Source: Pullichristensenella sp002068815 (GTDB lineage Bacteria > Bacillota > Clostridia > Christensenellales > Aristaeellaceae). From it: DNA of 64,000 nucleotides. Positions 17,924 through 26,517 of this stretch are shown here, piece by piece. The stretch is from NCBI GenBank assembly GCA_040772885.1, contig JAXGXF010000005.1:181084-245083 (forward strand), in the 5' to 3' direction. The translations under genes were made by a program, and so were the position numbers. Each line of letters opens with the position of its first letter. Position 1 is the first letter of the stretch. Below the pieces are notes generated by a model. The model saw nothing but the letters and a program-made list of their open reading frames with translations, was not told where the DNA came from and made no database searches.

Positions 17924-19032
17924 CGGTCGTCCTCCTCCCGCGCGGCCGGCGCGCAGTTCTTGCGCCTGTTCATCAGCACCTTCGCGATCACGCCCTGCAC
18001 GAGCAAGGCGAACGCGCTCAGGTAGATGATCGCCGCGATGATGATGTCGATGATCTCCTTCGCGAACTCCGGCTGCAGCATGTCGCCGCCGACCTGGATG
18101 TAGGAGACGAACAGCGCGCTGAAGATCGTCGCGACGGGATTCGACGAGGCGAGCAGCGCGACCGGTATGCCGTTGAAGCCCATCGTCAGGAGCGACTTCA
18201 CGATCGTGAACTGCGCCGTACCGCTCAAATAGTAGATCGCGCCGCCGATGCCCGAGAGCGCGCCGGCGATCGTCATCGAGAGGATGATGTTGCGCTTGTC
18301 GTTGATGCCGGCGTAGAGGCTCGCGCTCCGGTTGTAGCCGCAGGCCTTGAGCTCGTAGCCGAACGTCGTCTTAGACAGTATGATCCAGATCACGACCGCG
18401 GAGAGAATCGCTACGAAAAAGCCGATGTTCATATAGTTTCCGAGAGACTCGGTGAGCCCGAGCTTCGGAAGGATCGCGGCGGGGTTCGCGTCGGCGAGCT
18501 TCGCGGTGCGCTCCTTCGTGACCGCGCCCCAGTAGCTCGCGATCATCATCGGCATGTTGTTGAGCGACAGGTTCACCGCGAACAGCCCGATCCAGTTGAA
18601 CATGATCGCCGTGATGACCTCGTTGACATTGAAAAACGCCTTGAAGATGCCCGGGATCGCGCCCCAGACCGCTCCGCCGACCATGCCGAGCAGCACCGCG
18701 ACGTACCACGGAAGCTGGAACTGTATGCCCGCGACGAGCGCGAAGAACGAGCCCATCGTATACTGCCCGGACGCGCCGATGTTGAAAAGCCCCGTCTTGA
18801 ACGCGAAGCCGACCGAGAGGCCGGTCATCAGAAGCGGCGCGGCGGTGTAGAGCACCTTTCCGAGCTTCGACATGTCGCGAAGCCCGGTGAACAGCATGTT
18901 CGAAAGGCCGCTGAGCGCGTGCGAGGGGTTGAAGACCAGGAGCAGCACGAACCCGAGCAAAAGCCCCGCCAGAATCGAGAGCAGCGAACCGAGCAGGCTT
19001 ATCGTGCCGCGCCTTCGAAAGAAGTCCTTCAT
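17917..19032 (-). CDS. ABC transporter permease (BMP/nucleoside type, first subunit)
   Basis: 371 residues with a cytosolic N-terminus and about ten membrane segments. FKTGLFNIGASGQYTMGSF is the family motif of NupP/YufP-type permeases. It overlaps the ATPase gene by 4 bases and the second permease by 7, so the three membrane-complex genes are translationally coupled. Confidence 0.88.
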   Translation of the reverse strand: MKDFFRRRGTISLLGSLLSILAGLLLGFVLLLVFNPSHALSGLSNMLFTGLRDMSKLGKVLYTAAPLLMTGLSVGFAFKTGLFNIGASGQYTMGSFFALVAGIQFQLPWYVAVLLGMVGGAVWGAIPGIFKAFFNVNEVITAIMFNWIGLFAVNLSLNNMPMMIASYWGAVTKERTAKLADANPAAILPKLGLTESLGNYMNIGFFVAILSAVVIWIILSKTTFGYELKACGYNRSASLYAGINDKRNIILSMTIAGALSGIGGAIYYLSGTAQFTIVKSLLTMGFNGIPVALLASSNPVATIFSALFVSYIQVGGDMLQPEFAKEIIDIIIAAIIYLSAFALLVQGVIAKVLMNRRKNCAPAAREEDDRC

Positions 19033-20579
19033 GCGTCCGCCCTCCCCGCCGTATTCTCGCCCTTCCGCCCCGCGCCCGCCATGTAGAGCCCGAGCTCCTC
19101 AACGGTCGTCTGCTTCGGGTCGAACTCGCCGACGACGCGGCCCTCGTACATCACGAGGATGCGGTCGGACAGGTTCATGACCTCGTCGAGCTCGAGCGAC
19201 ACGAGCAAGACCGCCTTGCCTGCGTCGCGCTGGAGGACGATCTGCCGGTGGATGTACTCGATCGCGCCGACGTCGAGCCCGCGCGTGGGCTGCACGGCGA
19301 CGAGCAGCTTCGATTCCTTGTCGATCTCGCGCGCGACGATCGCCTTCTGCTGGTTGCCGCCGGACATGCTGCGCGCGATCGTCTCCGGGCCCTGCCCGCT
19401 GCGCACGTCGTACTGCTCGATCAGGCGCTTTGCGTACTTGCGAACGCTGTCCCTGCGGATGAAGCCGCGGAACTGGAACTCCTCCTGCCAGTACCGCTGC
19501 AATACGAGGTTTTCCGCGAGCGTGTAGTCGAGCACGAGCCCGTGCTTGTGCCGGTCCTCCGGGATATGGCTCATGCCCGCGCAGGACCGCGCGCGGATCG
19601 AGGCGTGCGAGATGTCGCAGCCGTTCAAGGTGATGCTGCCCGCGCTCGCCTTTTCAAGCCCGGTCAGCGCAGCCACGAACTCCGTCTGGCCGTTGCCCTC
19701 GATGCCCGCGAGGCAGACGATCTCGCCCTCGCGCACCGAGAACGACACGTCGCTGACGGCGTTTTTCTTGTGCACGCGCGAGGGAACCGAGAGGCCGTCG
19801 ACCTCGAGCACGACGTTCCCCGGCTTGAACGGCCCCTTTTCGACGCGGAAGCTGATGTCGCGCCCGACCATCATTCGCGAGAGCTCCTCCTTCGAGGTGT
19901 TCGCGATGTCCACGGTGCCGATGAGCTTGCCCTTGCGGAGCACCGTGCAGCGGTCGGCCGCCAGCATGATCTCGTTCAGCTTGTGCGTGATGAACAGGAT
20001 CGACTTTCCCTCGGCCGCGAACGAGCGCATGATTGCGATCAGTTCGTCGATCTCCTGCGGCGTAAGCACCGCCGTCGGCTCGTCGAGTATCAGTATCTCG
20101 TTGTCGCGGTAGAGCATCTTCAAAATCTCCACGCGCTGCTGCATGCCGACGGATATATCTTCGATCAGGGCGTCGGGGTCTACCCGCATCCCGTATTTTT
20201 CACTCAAATCCAAAACCTTTTTGCGCGCCGCGTCCTTTTTCAGAAACCCCATGTGGCTCTGCTCGGCGCCCAATATGATGTTGTCGAGCACCGTAAAGAC
20301 CTCGACGAGCATGAAGTGCTGGTGCACCATGCCGATCTTGAGCGCGGTCGCGTCGTTCGGGCTGTCGATCCTGACGACCTCGCCGTTTTTCTTGATGATG
20401 CCCGCGTCCGGCTGATAGAGGCCGAACAGCACGCTCATCAGCGTCGATTTTCCCGCGCCGTTCTCGCCGAGCAGCGCGTGAATCTCGCCCTTTTTGAGCT
20501 GAAGCGTGATGTCGTCGTTCGCCTTGACGCCGGGAAATTCCTTCGAGATGTTCAGCATCTCGATGACGTATTCGCTCAT
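19029..20579 (-). CDS. ABC transporter ATP-binding protein, duplicated ATPase (BMP/nucleoside type)
   Basis: 516 residues with two ABC domains. The first has Walker A LLGENGAGKSTL, signature VGMQQRVEIL and Walker B ILILDEPTAVLTPQE; the second has the divergent Walker A AGIEGNGQTE and signature SGGNQQKAIVARE, as usual for RbsA/NupO proteins. I start at the ATG at 20579 with AAAGGGG seven bases upstream; an in-frame TTG at 20597 lies before that site and is unlikely. Confidence 0.9.
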   Translation of the reverse strand: MSEYVIEMLNISKEFPGVKANDDITLQLKKGEIHALLGENGAGKSTLMSVLFGLYQPDAGIIKKNGEVVRIDSPNDATALKIGMVHQHFMLVEVFTVLDNIILGAEQSHMGFLKKDAARKKVLDLSEKYGMRVDPDALIEDISVGMQQRVEILKMLYRDNEILILDEPTAVLTPQEIDELIAIMRSFAAEGKSILFITHKLNEIMLAADRCTVLRKGKLIGTVDIANTSKEELSRMMVGRDISFRVEKGPFKPGNVVLEVDGLSVPSRVHKKNAVSDVSFSVREGEIVCLAGIEGNGQTEFVAALTGLEKASAGSITLNGCDISHASIRARSCAGMSHIPEDRHKHGLVLDYTLAENLVLQRYWQEEFQFRGFIRRDSVRKYAKRLIEQYDVRSGQGPETIARSMSGGNQQKAIVAREIDKESKLLVAVQPTRGLDVGAIEYIHRQIVLQRDAGKAVLLVSLELDEVMNLSDRILVMYEGRVVGEFDPKQTTVEELGLYMAGAGRKGENTAGRADA

Positions 20580-20607
20580 CCGATAACCCCTTTGCAAAAA
20601 CGGTGAA

Positions 20608-20635
20608 AGAGGCTGCCTCGTTGGAGACAGCCTCT
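20608..20635 (-). terminator. Hairpin between binding-protein gene and ATPase gene
   Basis: 12-bp near-perfect stem starting GAGAC (minus-strand arms at 20624-20635 and 20608-20619), four-base loop, followed by TTTC. It lies in a 71-base gap of an otherwise overlapping operon. It probably lets most transcripts stop or be protected after the binding-protein gene, giving more binding protein than membrane complex. Confidence 0.7.
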
Positions 20636-20650
20636 CCTGCCGGACGGGCC

Positions 20651-21697
20651 TTAGTTCTGCTCGTCCACGGTCGCCTTCACGGTCGCGGGCATCGCCTCGA
20701 TGCCGGCGTCGATCGCGATTTCGCCGTCGAGAATCTTCTGGTAGAGCGCCTCGTACTCCTCAACCGTGAAGGAGTTGAAGCGCCAGGACGCCTCGGCGGT
20801 CGGGAGGCCGACGCAGCGGTCCGCCGCGCCCAGGTTCAGCGTCTTGCCGGCCATGTCCTCCGGCCACACGCCGTTGTTCGCGTAGAGCTTCGTAAGCGCG
20901 AGCTTGATCGAGTTGGGCAGGTCCTTCATCGCGGAGGTGATCACGAGGTCGGACACGTGGCCCTGGTCGGAGTCGACGCCGATGACCTTGCCGTTGCCCT
21001 CCTCGGCCGCCGCGACGATCGAGAGGTAGATGCCGCCGCCGCAGGCGAAGATGACCTCGGTGCCCTCGGTGTACCAGCCGGCAGCCTTTGTCTTGATGTC
21101 GTCGCTCGGGGCGAACGAGTCGCAGTACCAGTACTTGACGTCGACGTCAATGCCCAGCTCCTGCGCCGCGTAGTCCGCGCCCTGGACAAAGCCCTGGCCG
21201 TAGCGAATGACCGCCGGAACCGCCATGCCGCCGATGAAGCCGAGCTTCGTGTAGCCGTCCTTGACCGCTGCGTAGCCCGCGAAGAAGCCGGCCTGCTCCT
21301 CCTGATAGAGGATCGAGACGGTGTTGGCAGCATTGCCGCCGGTCGGCTCGGTGTCGATGACGATGAAGTTCACGTCCGGGAACTCAACCGCGCCCTCGGC
21401 CGCGGAGCCGGCGAACAGATAGCCGGGCAAAATGATGACCTTCGCGCCCTTGTCGACGGCGGTGCGGATCTGCTCCATGCGGGCCTCGTCGGAGTCCTCG
21501 CTCGGGCGATAGTAGGCGTAGGTCAGGGAGTTCTCCTCGGCGAAGGCGACCATGCCCTCGTATGAGCTCTGGTTGAACGACTGGTCGTCGATGTTGCCGA
21601 CGTCGGTGACCAGCGCGAGTTCATAGCCCTCGGCGAGCGCGGCGCCGGCCATGGCCATGATGGCGAAAACCAGCAGGACGGAAAGCAGTTTCTTCAT
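20651..21697 (-). CDS. BMP family solute-binding protein (nucleoside transporter)
   Basis: 348 residues. A signal peptide (KK, hydrophobic core, ending GAALA) is followed by the BMP fold: ALVTDVGNIDDQSFNQSSYEG, VIILPGYLFA, QEEQAGFFAGYAA and VIGVDSDQGH. BMP proteins bind nucleosides or similar solutes outside the membrane and hand them to the permease. There is no lipobox Cys at the cleavage site, which is unusual for a Gram-positive binding protein. AAGGAGG precedes the ATG. It is the first gene of the transporter operon. Confidence 0.93.
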   Translation of the reverse strand: MKKLLSVLLVFAIMAMAGAALAEGYELALVTDVGNIDDQSFNQSSYEGMVAFAEENSLTYAYYRPSEDSDEARMEQIRTAVDKGAKVIILPGYLFAGSAAEGAVEFPDVNFIVIDTEPTGGNAANTVSILYQEEQAGFFAGYAAVKDGYTKLGFIGGMAVPAVIRYGQGFVQGADYAAQELGIDVDVKYWYCDSFAPSDDIKTKAAGWYTEGTEVIFACGGGIYLSIVAAAEEGNGKVIGVDSDQGHVSDLVITSAMKDLPNSIKLALTKLYANNGVWPEDMAGKTLNLGAADRCVGLPTAEASWRFNSFTVEEYEALYQKILDGEIAIDAGIEAMPATVKATVDEQN

Positions 21698-21757
21698 GAC
21701 AGAAATTCCTCCTTATTGCGTTGGTGAAGGGAGGGTCACGCCCACCCACACACATGT

Positions 21758-21786
21758 ATTATAGCATGAAAAAGTTCAATTGACTA
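21758..21786 (-). promoter_or_regulatory. Promoter of the nucleoside transporter operon
   Basis: Minus-strand -10 TATAAT (21758-21763) preceded by TGC (extended -10); the -35 at 17 bases is only TAGTCA. The leader is about 55 bases and I see no purine-riboswitch core in it. Confidence 0.65.
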
Positions 21787-21797
21787 GTACCGAATGC

Positions 21798-21826
21798 TGG
21801 ATTTGTGTCAAAAAATGTGCTAGAAT
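21798..21826 (+). promoter_or_regulatory. Promoter of mscL
   Basis: -10 TAGAAT (21821-21826) preceded by TGC; the -35 at 17 bases is TGGATT, a weak match. Start expected near 21833, about 32 bases before mscL. Confidence 0.6.
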
Positions 21827-21864
21827 ATGACAGGAACTAAAATCCAAAAGAGGGGGAAAGCGCC

Positions 21865-22278
21865 ATGAAACTCTGGAAGGAATTTCGGGATTTCGCGTTC
21901 AAGGGGAATGTGATCGACCTGGCGGTCGGCGTCATGATCGGCGCGGCGTTCTCGAGCATCGTCACCTCGGCGGTCAACGACCTGTTCACGCCGCTGATCT
22001 CGCTGATCACCGGCAAGGTGGACTTCTCCACGCTCGGCGTCGTCATGGGGAGCGGGGACGCCGCCCCGGTGCTCGCCTACGGTTCGTTCATCCAGGCGGT
22101 CATCAACTTCCTGCTGGTCGCGGTGTGCATCTTCCTCTTTGTGAAGCTCGTCGCGAAGTTCCGCAAGCCCGCTCCGGCCGCTCCCGCGAAACCCGCGAGA
22201 CTCTGCACGTACTGCTTCGGGGAGGTCAACGACAAGGCGACGCGGTGCCCGCATTGCACGAGTGAGTTGAAGAAGTGA
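21865..22278 (+). CDS. mscL: Large-conductance mechanosensitive channel MscL
   Basis: 137 residues. The amphipathic N-terminus WKEFRDFAFKGNVIDLAVG and first pore helix VMIGAAFSSIV are textbook MscL, with a second membrane helix FIQAVINFLLVAVCIF. It opens under membrane tension to release solutes. After the second helix an Ala-Pro linker leads to a C-terminal zinc ribbon (C-x2-C ... C-x2-C: CTYC and CPHC), as in several clostridial homologues. AGAGGGGG precedes the ATG. Confidence 0.96.
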   Translation: MKLWKEFRDFAFKGNVIDLAVGVMIGAAFSSIVTSAVNDLFTPLISLITGKVDFSTLGVVMGSGDAAPVLAYGSFIQAVINFLLVAVCIFLFVKLVAKFRKPAPAAPAKPARLCTYCFGEVNDKATRCPHCTSELKK

Positions 22279-22304
22279 TTGCGTCCCGCCCTGCAAAAGC
22301 CCGG

Positions 22305-22335
22305 GCAGCCGCCGTCTTTACGCGGCTGCTTTTTT
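22305..22335 (+). terminator. Terminator after mscL
   Basis: Stem GCAGCCGC (22305-22312) with GCGGCTGC (22322-22329), eight-base loop, followed by six T. Good rho-independent form. Confidence 0.88.
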
Positions 22336-22450
22336 GCGTCCCTTTGCAGGCACATCCTTCCGAAAACGCTGTATGGCGGACGATATGCGCGTTCTATGCC
22401 GTCCGCTTACATAAAAGGTCATATCTTTATACGAATTCCGTAAAAAATGC

Positions 22451-22479
22451 TTGACACGGCTTTCGCGATATGGTATCAC
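22451..22479 (+). promoter_or_regulatory. Promoter of an RNA leader before the repeat protein
   Basis: TTGACA (22451-22456), 17-base spacer, TATCAC (22474-22479) with TGG before it. It resembles the trpB T-box promoter at 40422 (TTGACA, 17 bases, TATCAT). Confidence 0.7.
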
Positions 22480-22485
22480 ACCCGC

Positions 22486-22585
22486 AAGGTATCGATGAGG
22501 CATGCTTAACATGTGGGCGCTTATTAGGCATGCGGAGGTGGCAGCGCAACCAACCTCGGCCGAATGGCCGAGGTTGGTTGTTTGT
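22486..22585 (+). ncRNA. Short T-box-like leader or small RNA ending in a terminator
   Basis: About 100 bases from the predicted start to a strong terminator. The 5' part reads CCGCAAG then CGATGAG, as in the trpB T-box leader of this window. A GCATGC (22500-22505) can pair with a second GCATGC (22528-22533). Next comes GGAGGTGGCAGCGC, close to the T-box antiterminator core GGTGGCACCGCG, then a 14-bp hairpin (22548-22579; arms AACCAACCTCGGCC) and GTTTGT. There is no room for a full stem I with specifier loop. It could be a decayed or minimal T-box, or an independent small RNA. The 127 bases from the terminator to the next gene are A+T-rich with no second promoter that I trust. Confidence 0.5.
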
Positions 22586-22712
22586 ATGGAGACCGGGGCC
22601 GATAAAAAAAATCGCATGTCCGCGAGGACGATACTTTTATCCAGCATTTGAGCATATAAAAATAGAAGTAACAAAAGCGCATTCAATAACAAAATATCAG
22701 GAGGGAAGATTC

Positions 22713-25700
22713 ATGAAGCGATTGAAAACTCTGGTCGCACTGGTCGTCGCCATCGCGCTGCTCGCAGTCATGCCGGGCATGTCGCTGGCTCTCGAGTTGG
22801 AGGGGCAGACCGCGCAAACGGTCGAGGCTGCGCTCGAGGACAAGACTCCTCCCATTGAACAGGTGCGGCAGGGCCCGACGGAGGAGGCGGAACCCCCAAC
22901 CGAGGAGCCTGAAGAGCCTGAAGGGGAACCGGAGGAAGAGCCCGCGGGAGAGCCGGAGGGAGAGCCGGAGGGAGAACCCGCGGGAGAGCCGGAGGGAGAG
23001 CCGGAGGGAGAACCCGCTGGAGAGCCGGAGGGAGAGCCGGAGGGAGAGCCGGAGGGAGAGCCGAAGGGAGAGCCGGAGGGAGAGCCGGAGGGAGAGCCGG
23101 AGGGAGAACCGGAGGGAGAGCCGGAGGGAGAACCCGCGGGAGAGCCGGAAGGGGAGCCGGAAGGGGAGCCGGAGGGAGAACCCGCGGGAGAGCCGGAGGG
23201 AGAGCCGGAAGGGGAGATACAACATACGCTGATCGCGTCGGCGAAGATCCCGGTGACCGTAAGCGTCACCGACAGCGAGGGAAAGCCGGTCGAGGGAGTG
23301 TCGTTCATCGGCAAGCCGGAGGGCGGATACGATGTCCATTGGGGGGCGACAAACGCCGACGGAAAGCTCGAGCTGTCGCTCGCGCCGGGCCGATATACGA
23401 TTCACGGGAATTATAGGAACACGACCGAGACAAAGCAATTCACGATAGCCCCCGAGGATGCGGCATTCAGCGTCCCGTTCCAGACGGTCGAGGCGCGCGT
23501 CAAGATCGAGGATACGGAGGGCAGAAGCTTAAGCGGCGCGACCGTGACCTATCAGGGAGCATACAGCAACTTCCTGGGCAGGAATTCGGATGAAAACGGC
23601 ATCATAAGCGCCCAGCTGTTCCCGGGCGTCTACCCGATGACCGCGTCCTACAGATTGACGAAATCCGCCACCCAGAGCGTGGACATCCGCGGGGGCGGCG
23701 TGGACGCCACGTTTACCGCGACGGCCCTGCGGCTCAATTTCCCCGGAGAGATTACCTACGTGGCCAGCGGGTATTCTTCTTTCTACGTCAAACCCGTGAC
23801 CTCGCTGTTCCCGGGAACCTACCCGTTCACCTTCAAGGCAAACGGCAAGACGATCGTCAAGGATATCACCGTCGGCTCGCAGTCGCTCAATCTCAATTAC
23901 ATCTGCGTGTCGCTCGAGAGCAGCGGCGGAGTCGGGCTTGCCGGCGGCGTCGTCTCCTATTGGATCGGGAGCTGGAAGAACAACGCCGCCATAACGGACG
24001 ACAGCGGGCTCGCGCTGATTCCGATTCCCTCGGGAACCGTGACCACCGTGGCGATGAACTACAGGGGCACGGAGAACCGGATCGACCAGCGCATGGACGT
24101 GAACCCGATCTACGCATTCCAGACGAAGAGCGTGCGGGTAAGCCTTTTGAGCTCCCAGGACGTGCCGCTTGCCGGCGGGGCGAAGTACTACGCGGGCGGC
24201 GCCTGGCGCGATTTCGGCGAGGGCGGCGCCGCGAACTCCTCGATGGAGATGCTGCCCGGCCGGTACCCGTTCTCGGTGACGTATGCCGGCGCCATCCAGC
24301 AGAAGGACAGCGTCGACATCGCCGCGACGCCCGACGTCGTGTTCCGCACGGCGCGGGTCGAGTTCAGGCTGCTCGACTCCAGGGGGAACCCGCTTCCGGG
24401 CGGCGCGCAGTACTACGCGGGCGTCTGGAGGGACTTCGGCGACCAGAACCCGGGTGCGGCGAACAACTTCATGGAGATGCTGCCCGTTCGATACCCGTTC
24501 ACGGCGTTCTTCAACGGTGCGCGGCAGCAGCTTGACGGCTGGGATGTCGCGCTCAATCCCGTCGTGACCTTCCAGACCGGCTCCGTGACGCTGCGCTACA
24601 CGGGGACGGTCCGCTACTACACGTCGACCTGGAACCTCTATGGGGGGCCGATCGAGCTGCTGCCGGTCAAAACGCTGTTCAAGTTTGAGCCCAACAAGAG
24701 CGGTTTCGCGGTGCAGGAGATGTACATCACGCCCGTGGCCGGGGCCGCCTATGAGAAGACCGTTGCCTACGTCCGACTGGCCGGAAGCGGCGGCGTGGGC
24801 ATCGCGGGCGGCGAAATCAAGTATTACGACGGCATCTGGGCGAATCTGGGAACGACCGGCGAAAACGGCCTGTACTTTGGCCTGCTGGAGGGCAACAAGG
24901 CAAAGAACCTGTCGTTCGGGATGACGCTCGGCGGCGGCTATTTCCAAAAGAGCCAGAACCTCGCGTCGGATTCGCACGTGGAATTCGGGACGCTGACCGT
25001 CGAATTCCGGCTGGTCGATTCCAACGGGAATCCGCTGGAGGGAGGCGCGCAGTACTACGCGGGCGGATGGAAGCCCTTCGGCAACGGCGCGACGAACTGC
25101 TTCATGGAGATGCTCCCGGCCAGCTACAGCTTCGGCGTTGCGTATCTGGGCGGGTACATCCAAAAGACGCAGGACGTGCGGCAGAATCCGGTCGTCGAGT
25201 TCCGGACGGTGCCCGTGTCCGTAAAGATTCTGAGCTCGACCGGCGAGGAGCTGGAAGGCGACGCGACCTATTACGCGAACGGGTGGAAGCCCTTCGCGGA
25301 CGGGAAGACCTCGCGGGTCATGGAGATGCTGCCGACCCGCTACAGCTTCGGCGTCACGTATCTGGGAGGGTACAATCAGAAGGAGCAGGACGTGTCCGCC
25401 GACCCGAACGTGGTCTTCCGGACGGTTCCCGTATCCCTCCGCCTCGACAGCTCGCTGCGCAGGCCGCTGGAGGGCGAGGCCTCGTACTACGCCGGTGGAT
25501 GGAAGCCCTTCGGCGATGGGACGACGAACTGCTCCATGGAGATGCTGCCCGCGAAGTACACGTTCGCCGTGAAGTACCTCGGGGCGACCGTGCAGAAGGA
25601 GCAGACGGTGTCCGGGAACTGCACGGTGTCGTTCAAGACGAAGCTGGTGACGGTCTGCATGTATGTGCCGATCACGTTCTGCGGCAAGGAGATCGGCAAC

Positions 25701-25937
25701 CTGCCGGTGGTGGTTCCGTCCCGCGGTGAGGCCTCCTTCTACGCGGGGAAATGGACCGGCATGAACAGCCAGTCTATCGTGCCGGCGGTTCGGGAACTGC
25801 TCCCGACCACGTATTCGTTCGCCGTCACGTACGGTGGGCAGCGCCAGCAGAAGGCGCAGGATGTCGGCAAGGACCCGGTCGTCTGGTTCGCCACGACGCA
25901 GGACGCGGCGCTCAAGGCGATCAAGGCGCTCGGCTGA
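22713..25937 (+). CDS. Large secreted repeat protein with EPEGEP stalk
   Basis: 1074 residues, no family I can name. A signal peptide (MKRLKTLVALVV, hydrophobic core, ending SLALE) is followed by a Glu-Pro-Gly stalk at about 65-168 built of EPEGEP/EPAGEP units. From about 175 to the end are some eleven repeats of 60-75 residues, each with a 'V-x-L/F ... G-x-P-L-x-G-x-A-x-Y-Y-A-G-G-W-K-P-F-G' half and a 'M-E-M-L-P-x-x-Y-x-F-x-V' half, like carboxypeptidase-regulatory or Big-type beta sandwiches. The later repeats are most alike. There is no LPXTG, no C-terminal membrane helix and no SLH domain. AGGAGGG precedes the ATG at 22713; the frame is open upstream but only this start has a signal peptide. 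Confidence 0.8.
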   Translation: MKRLKTLVALVVAIALLAVMPGMSLALELEGQTAQTVEAALEDKTPPIEQVRQGPTEEAEPPTEEPEEPEGEPEEEPAGEPEGEPEGEPAGEPEGEPEGEPAGEPEGEPEGEPEGEPKGEPEGEPEGEPEGEPEGEPEGEPAGEPEGEPEGEPEGEPAGEPEGEPEGEIQHTLIASAKIPVTVSVTDSEGKPVEGVSFIGKPEGGYDVHWGATNADGKLELSLAPGRYTIHGNYRNTTETKQFTIAPEDAAFSVPFQTVEARVKIEDTEGRSLSGATVTYQGAYSNFLGRNSDENGIISAQLFPGVYPMTASYRLTKSATQSVDIRGGGVDATFTATALRLNFPGEITYVASGYSSFYVKPVTSLFPGTYPFTFKANGKTIVKDITVGSQSLNLNYICVSLESSGGVGLAGGVVSYWIGSWKNNAAITDDSGLALIPIPSGTVTTVAMNYRGTENRIDQRMDVNPIYAFQTKSVRVSLLSSQDVPLAGGAKYYAGGAWRDFGEGGAANSSMEMLPGRYPFSVTYAGAIQQKDSVDIAATPDVVFRTARVEFRLLDSRGNPLPGGAQYYAGVWRDFGDQNPGAANNFMEMLPVRYPFTAFFNGARQQLDGWDVALNPVVTFQTGSVTLRYTGTVRYYTSTWNLYGGPIELLPVKTLFKFEPNKSGFAVQEMYITPVAGAAYEKTVAYVRLAGSGGVGIAGGEIKYYDGIWANLGTTGENGLYFGLLEGNKAKNLSFGMTLGGGYFQKSQNLASDSHVEFGTLTVEFRLVDSNGNPLEGGAQYYAGGWKPFGNGATNCFMEMLPASYSFGVAYLGGYIQKTQDVRQNPVVEFRTVPVSVKILSSTGEELEGDATYYANGWKPFADGKTSRVMEMLPTRYSFGVTYLGGYNQKEQDVSADPNVVFRTVPVSLRLDSSLRRPLEGEASYYAGGWKPFGDGTTNCSMEMLPAKYTFAVKYLGATVQKEQTVSGNCTVSFKTKLVTVCMYVPITFCGKEIGNLPVVVPSRGEASFYAGKWTGMNSQSIVPAVRELLPTTYSFAVTYGGQRQQKAQDVGKDPVVWFATTQDAALKAIKALG
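22905..23216 (+). repeat. Tandem EPEGEP/EPAGEP-coding repeat
   Basis: About 300 bases of 12-base units close to GAGCCGGAGGGA with GAACCCGCGGGA variants, coding the acidic stalk of the secreted protein. Near-identical units suggest recent growth by slippage, so unit number probably varies between strains. Confidence 0.9.
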
Positions 25938-25958
25938 CGGGAACAGGCAAGACAAGAA

Positions 25959-25987
25959 GGGCGGCGCACCCGCGAGGATGCGCCGCC
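25959..25987. terminator. Terminator hairpin between convergent genes
   Basis: GGCGGCGCA and TGCGCCGCC arms around a ten-base loop, between the end of the repeat protein and the end of the tlpA-like gene. Few T follow on either strand, so efficiency is uncertain. Confidence 0.6.
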
Positions 25988-26001
25988 GGAATCATTTCGC
26001 C

Positions 26002-26517
26002 CTATGCGGCGGGCGTCTCCGCTCCCGCGAGCGCCGCGTCGATATATCCCTGGAACACTTCGTAGCTCTTCGCGCCGACCTGCATCTCGGTCACGACGCC
26101 GTTCGGGTCGATGATGACGGTGTAGGGGATGTAGGCCGTCGGAAACAGCTCGGTCGAGAGCTTGTAGTCCTCGTCGAGCGCGGCGGGGTAGGTGTAGCCG
26201 TTCTTCTCGAAAAACGCGGAGATCGTCTCTGCGTCCTCGCCGGAGTTCAGACCCAGCACGACGAGCCGGTCCTCGTAGTCCTCGGAGAGCTTCTGGAGGT
26301 CCGGCATCTCGCCGACGCACGGCGGGCACCACGTCGCCCAGATGTTGACCAGCACGACCTTGCCGCGCTGCTCGGACAGCTTGAACACCGTGCCGTCCGT
26401 GAGCTCCACCTCAAAGTCCGGCACCTCGGCGCCGATCTGCACCGGGGCAATTTGCGCAGCCAGCGCGGCGGGGGACAGGATCAGGAGCGCCAGCAGCACC
26501 GCGAGCAGTTTTTTCAT
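26002..26517 (-). CDS. TlpA/ResA-family thioredoxin-like protein, exported
   Basis: 171 residues: signal peptide (MKKLLAVLLALL to PAALA), then a thioredoxin fold with WCPPC at 63-67, the family insertion, and the cis-Pro region AYIPYTVIIDPNG. TlpA/ResA proteins reduce disulfides outside the membrane. It is the last gene of a three-gene redox set with the 4Fe-4S membrane protein and the CXXC peptide. GGAGG lies nine bases before the ATG. The coding region of the upstream gene runs 107 bases into it (see that entry). Confidence 0.9.
   Translation of the reverse strand: MKKLLAVLLALLILSPAALAAQIAPVQIGAEVPDFEVELTDGTVFKLSEQRGKVVLVNIWATWCPPCVGEMPDLQKLSEDYEDRLVVLGLNSGEDAETISAFFEKNGYTYPAALDEDYKLSTELFPTAYIPYTVIIDPNGVVTEMQVGAKSYEVFQGYIDAALAGAETPAA

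Noticed and set aside
21698..21757. Purine riboswitch before the nucleoside transporter operon
   Set aside because: Looked for because of the likely substrate; the leader is too short and lacks the conserved loops.
25700..25937. Sortase or surface-layer anchor on the repeat protein
   Set aside because: No LPXTG, no C-terminal hydrophobic helix and no SLH motif is present.
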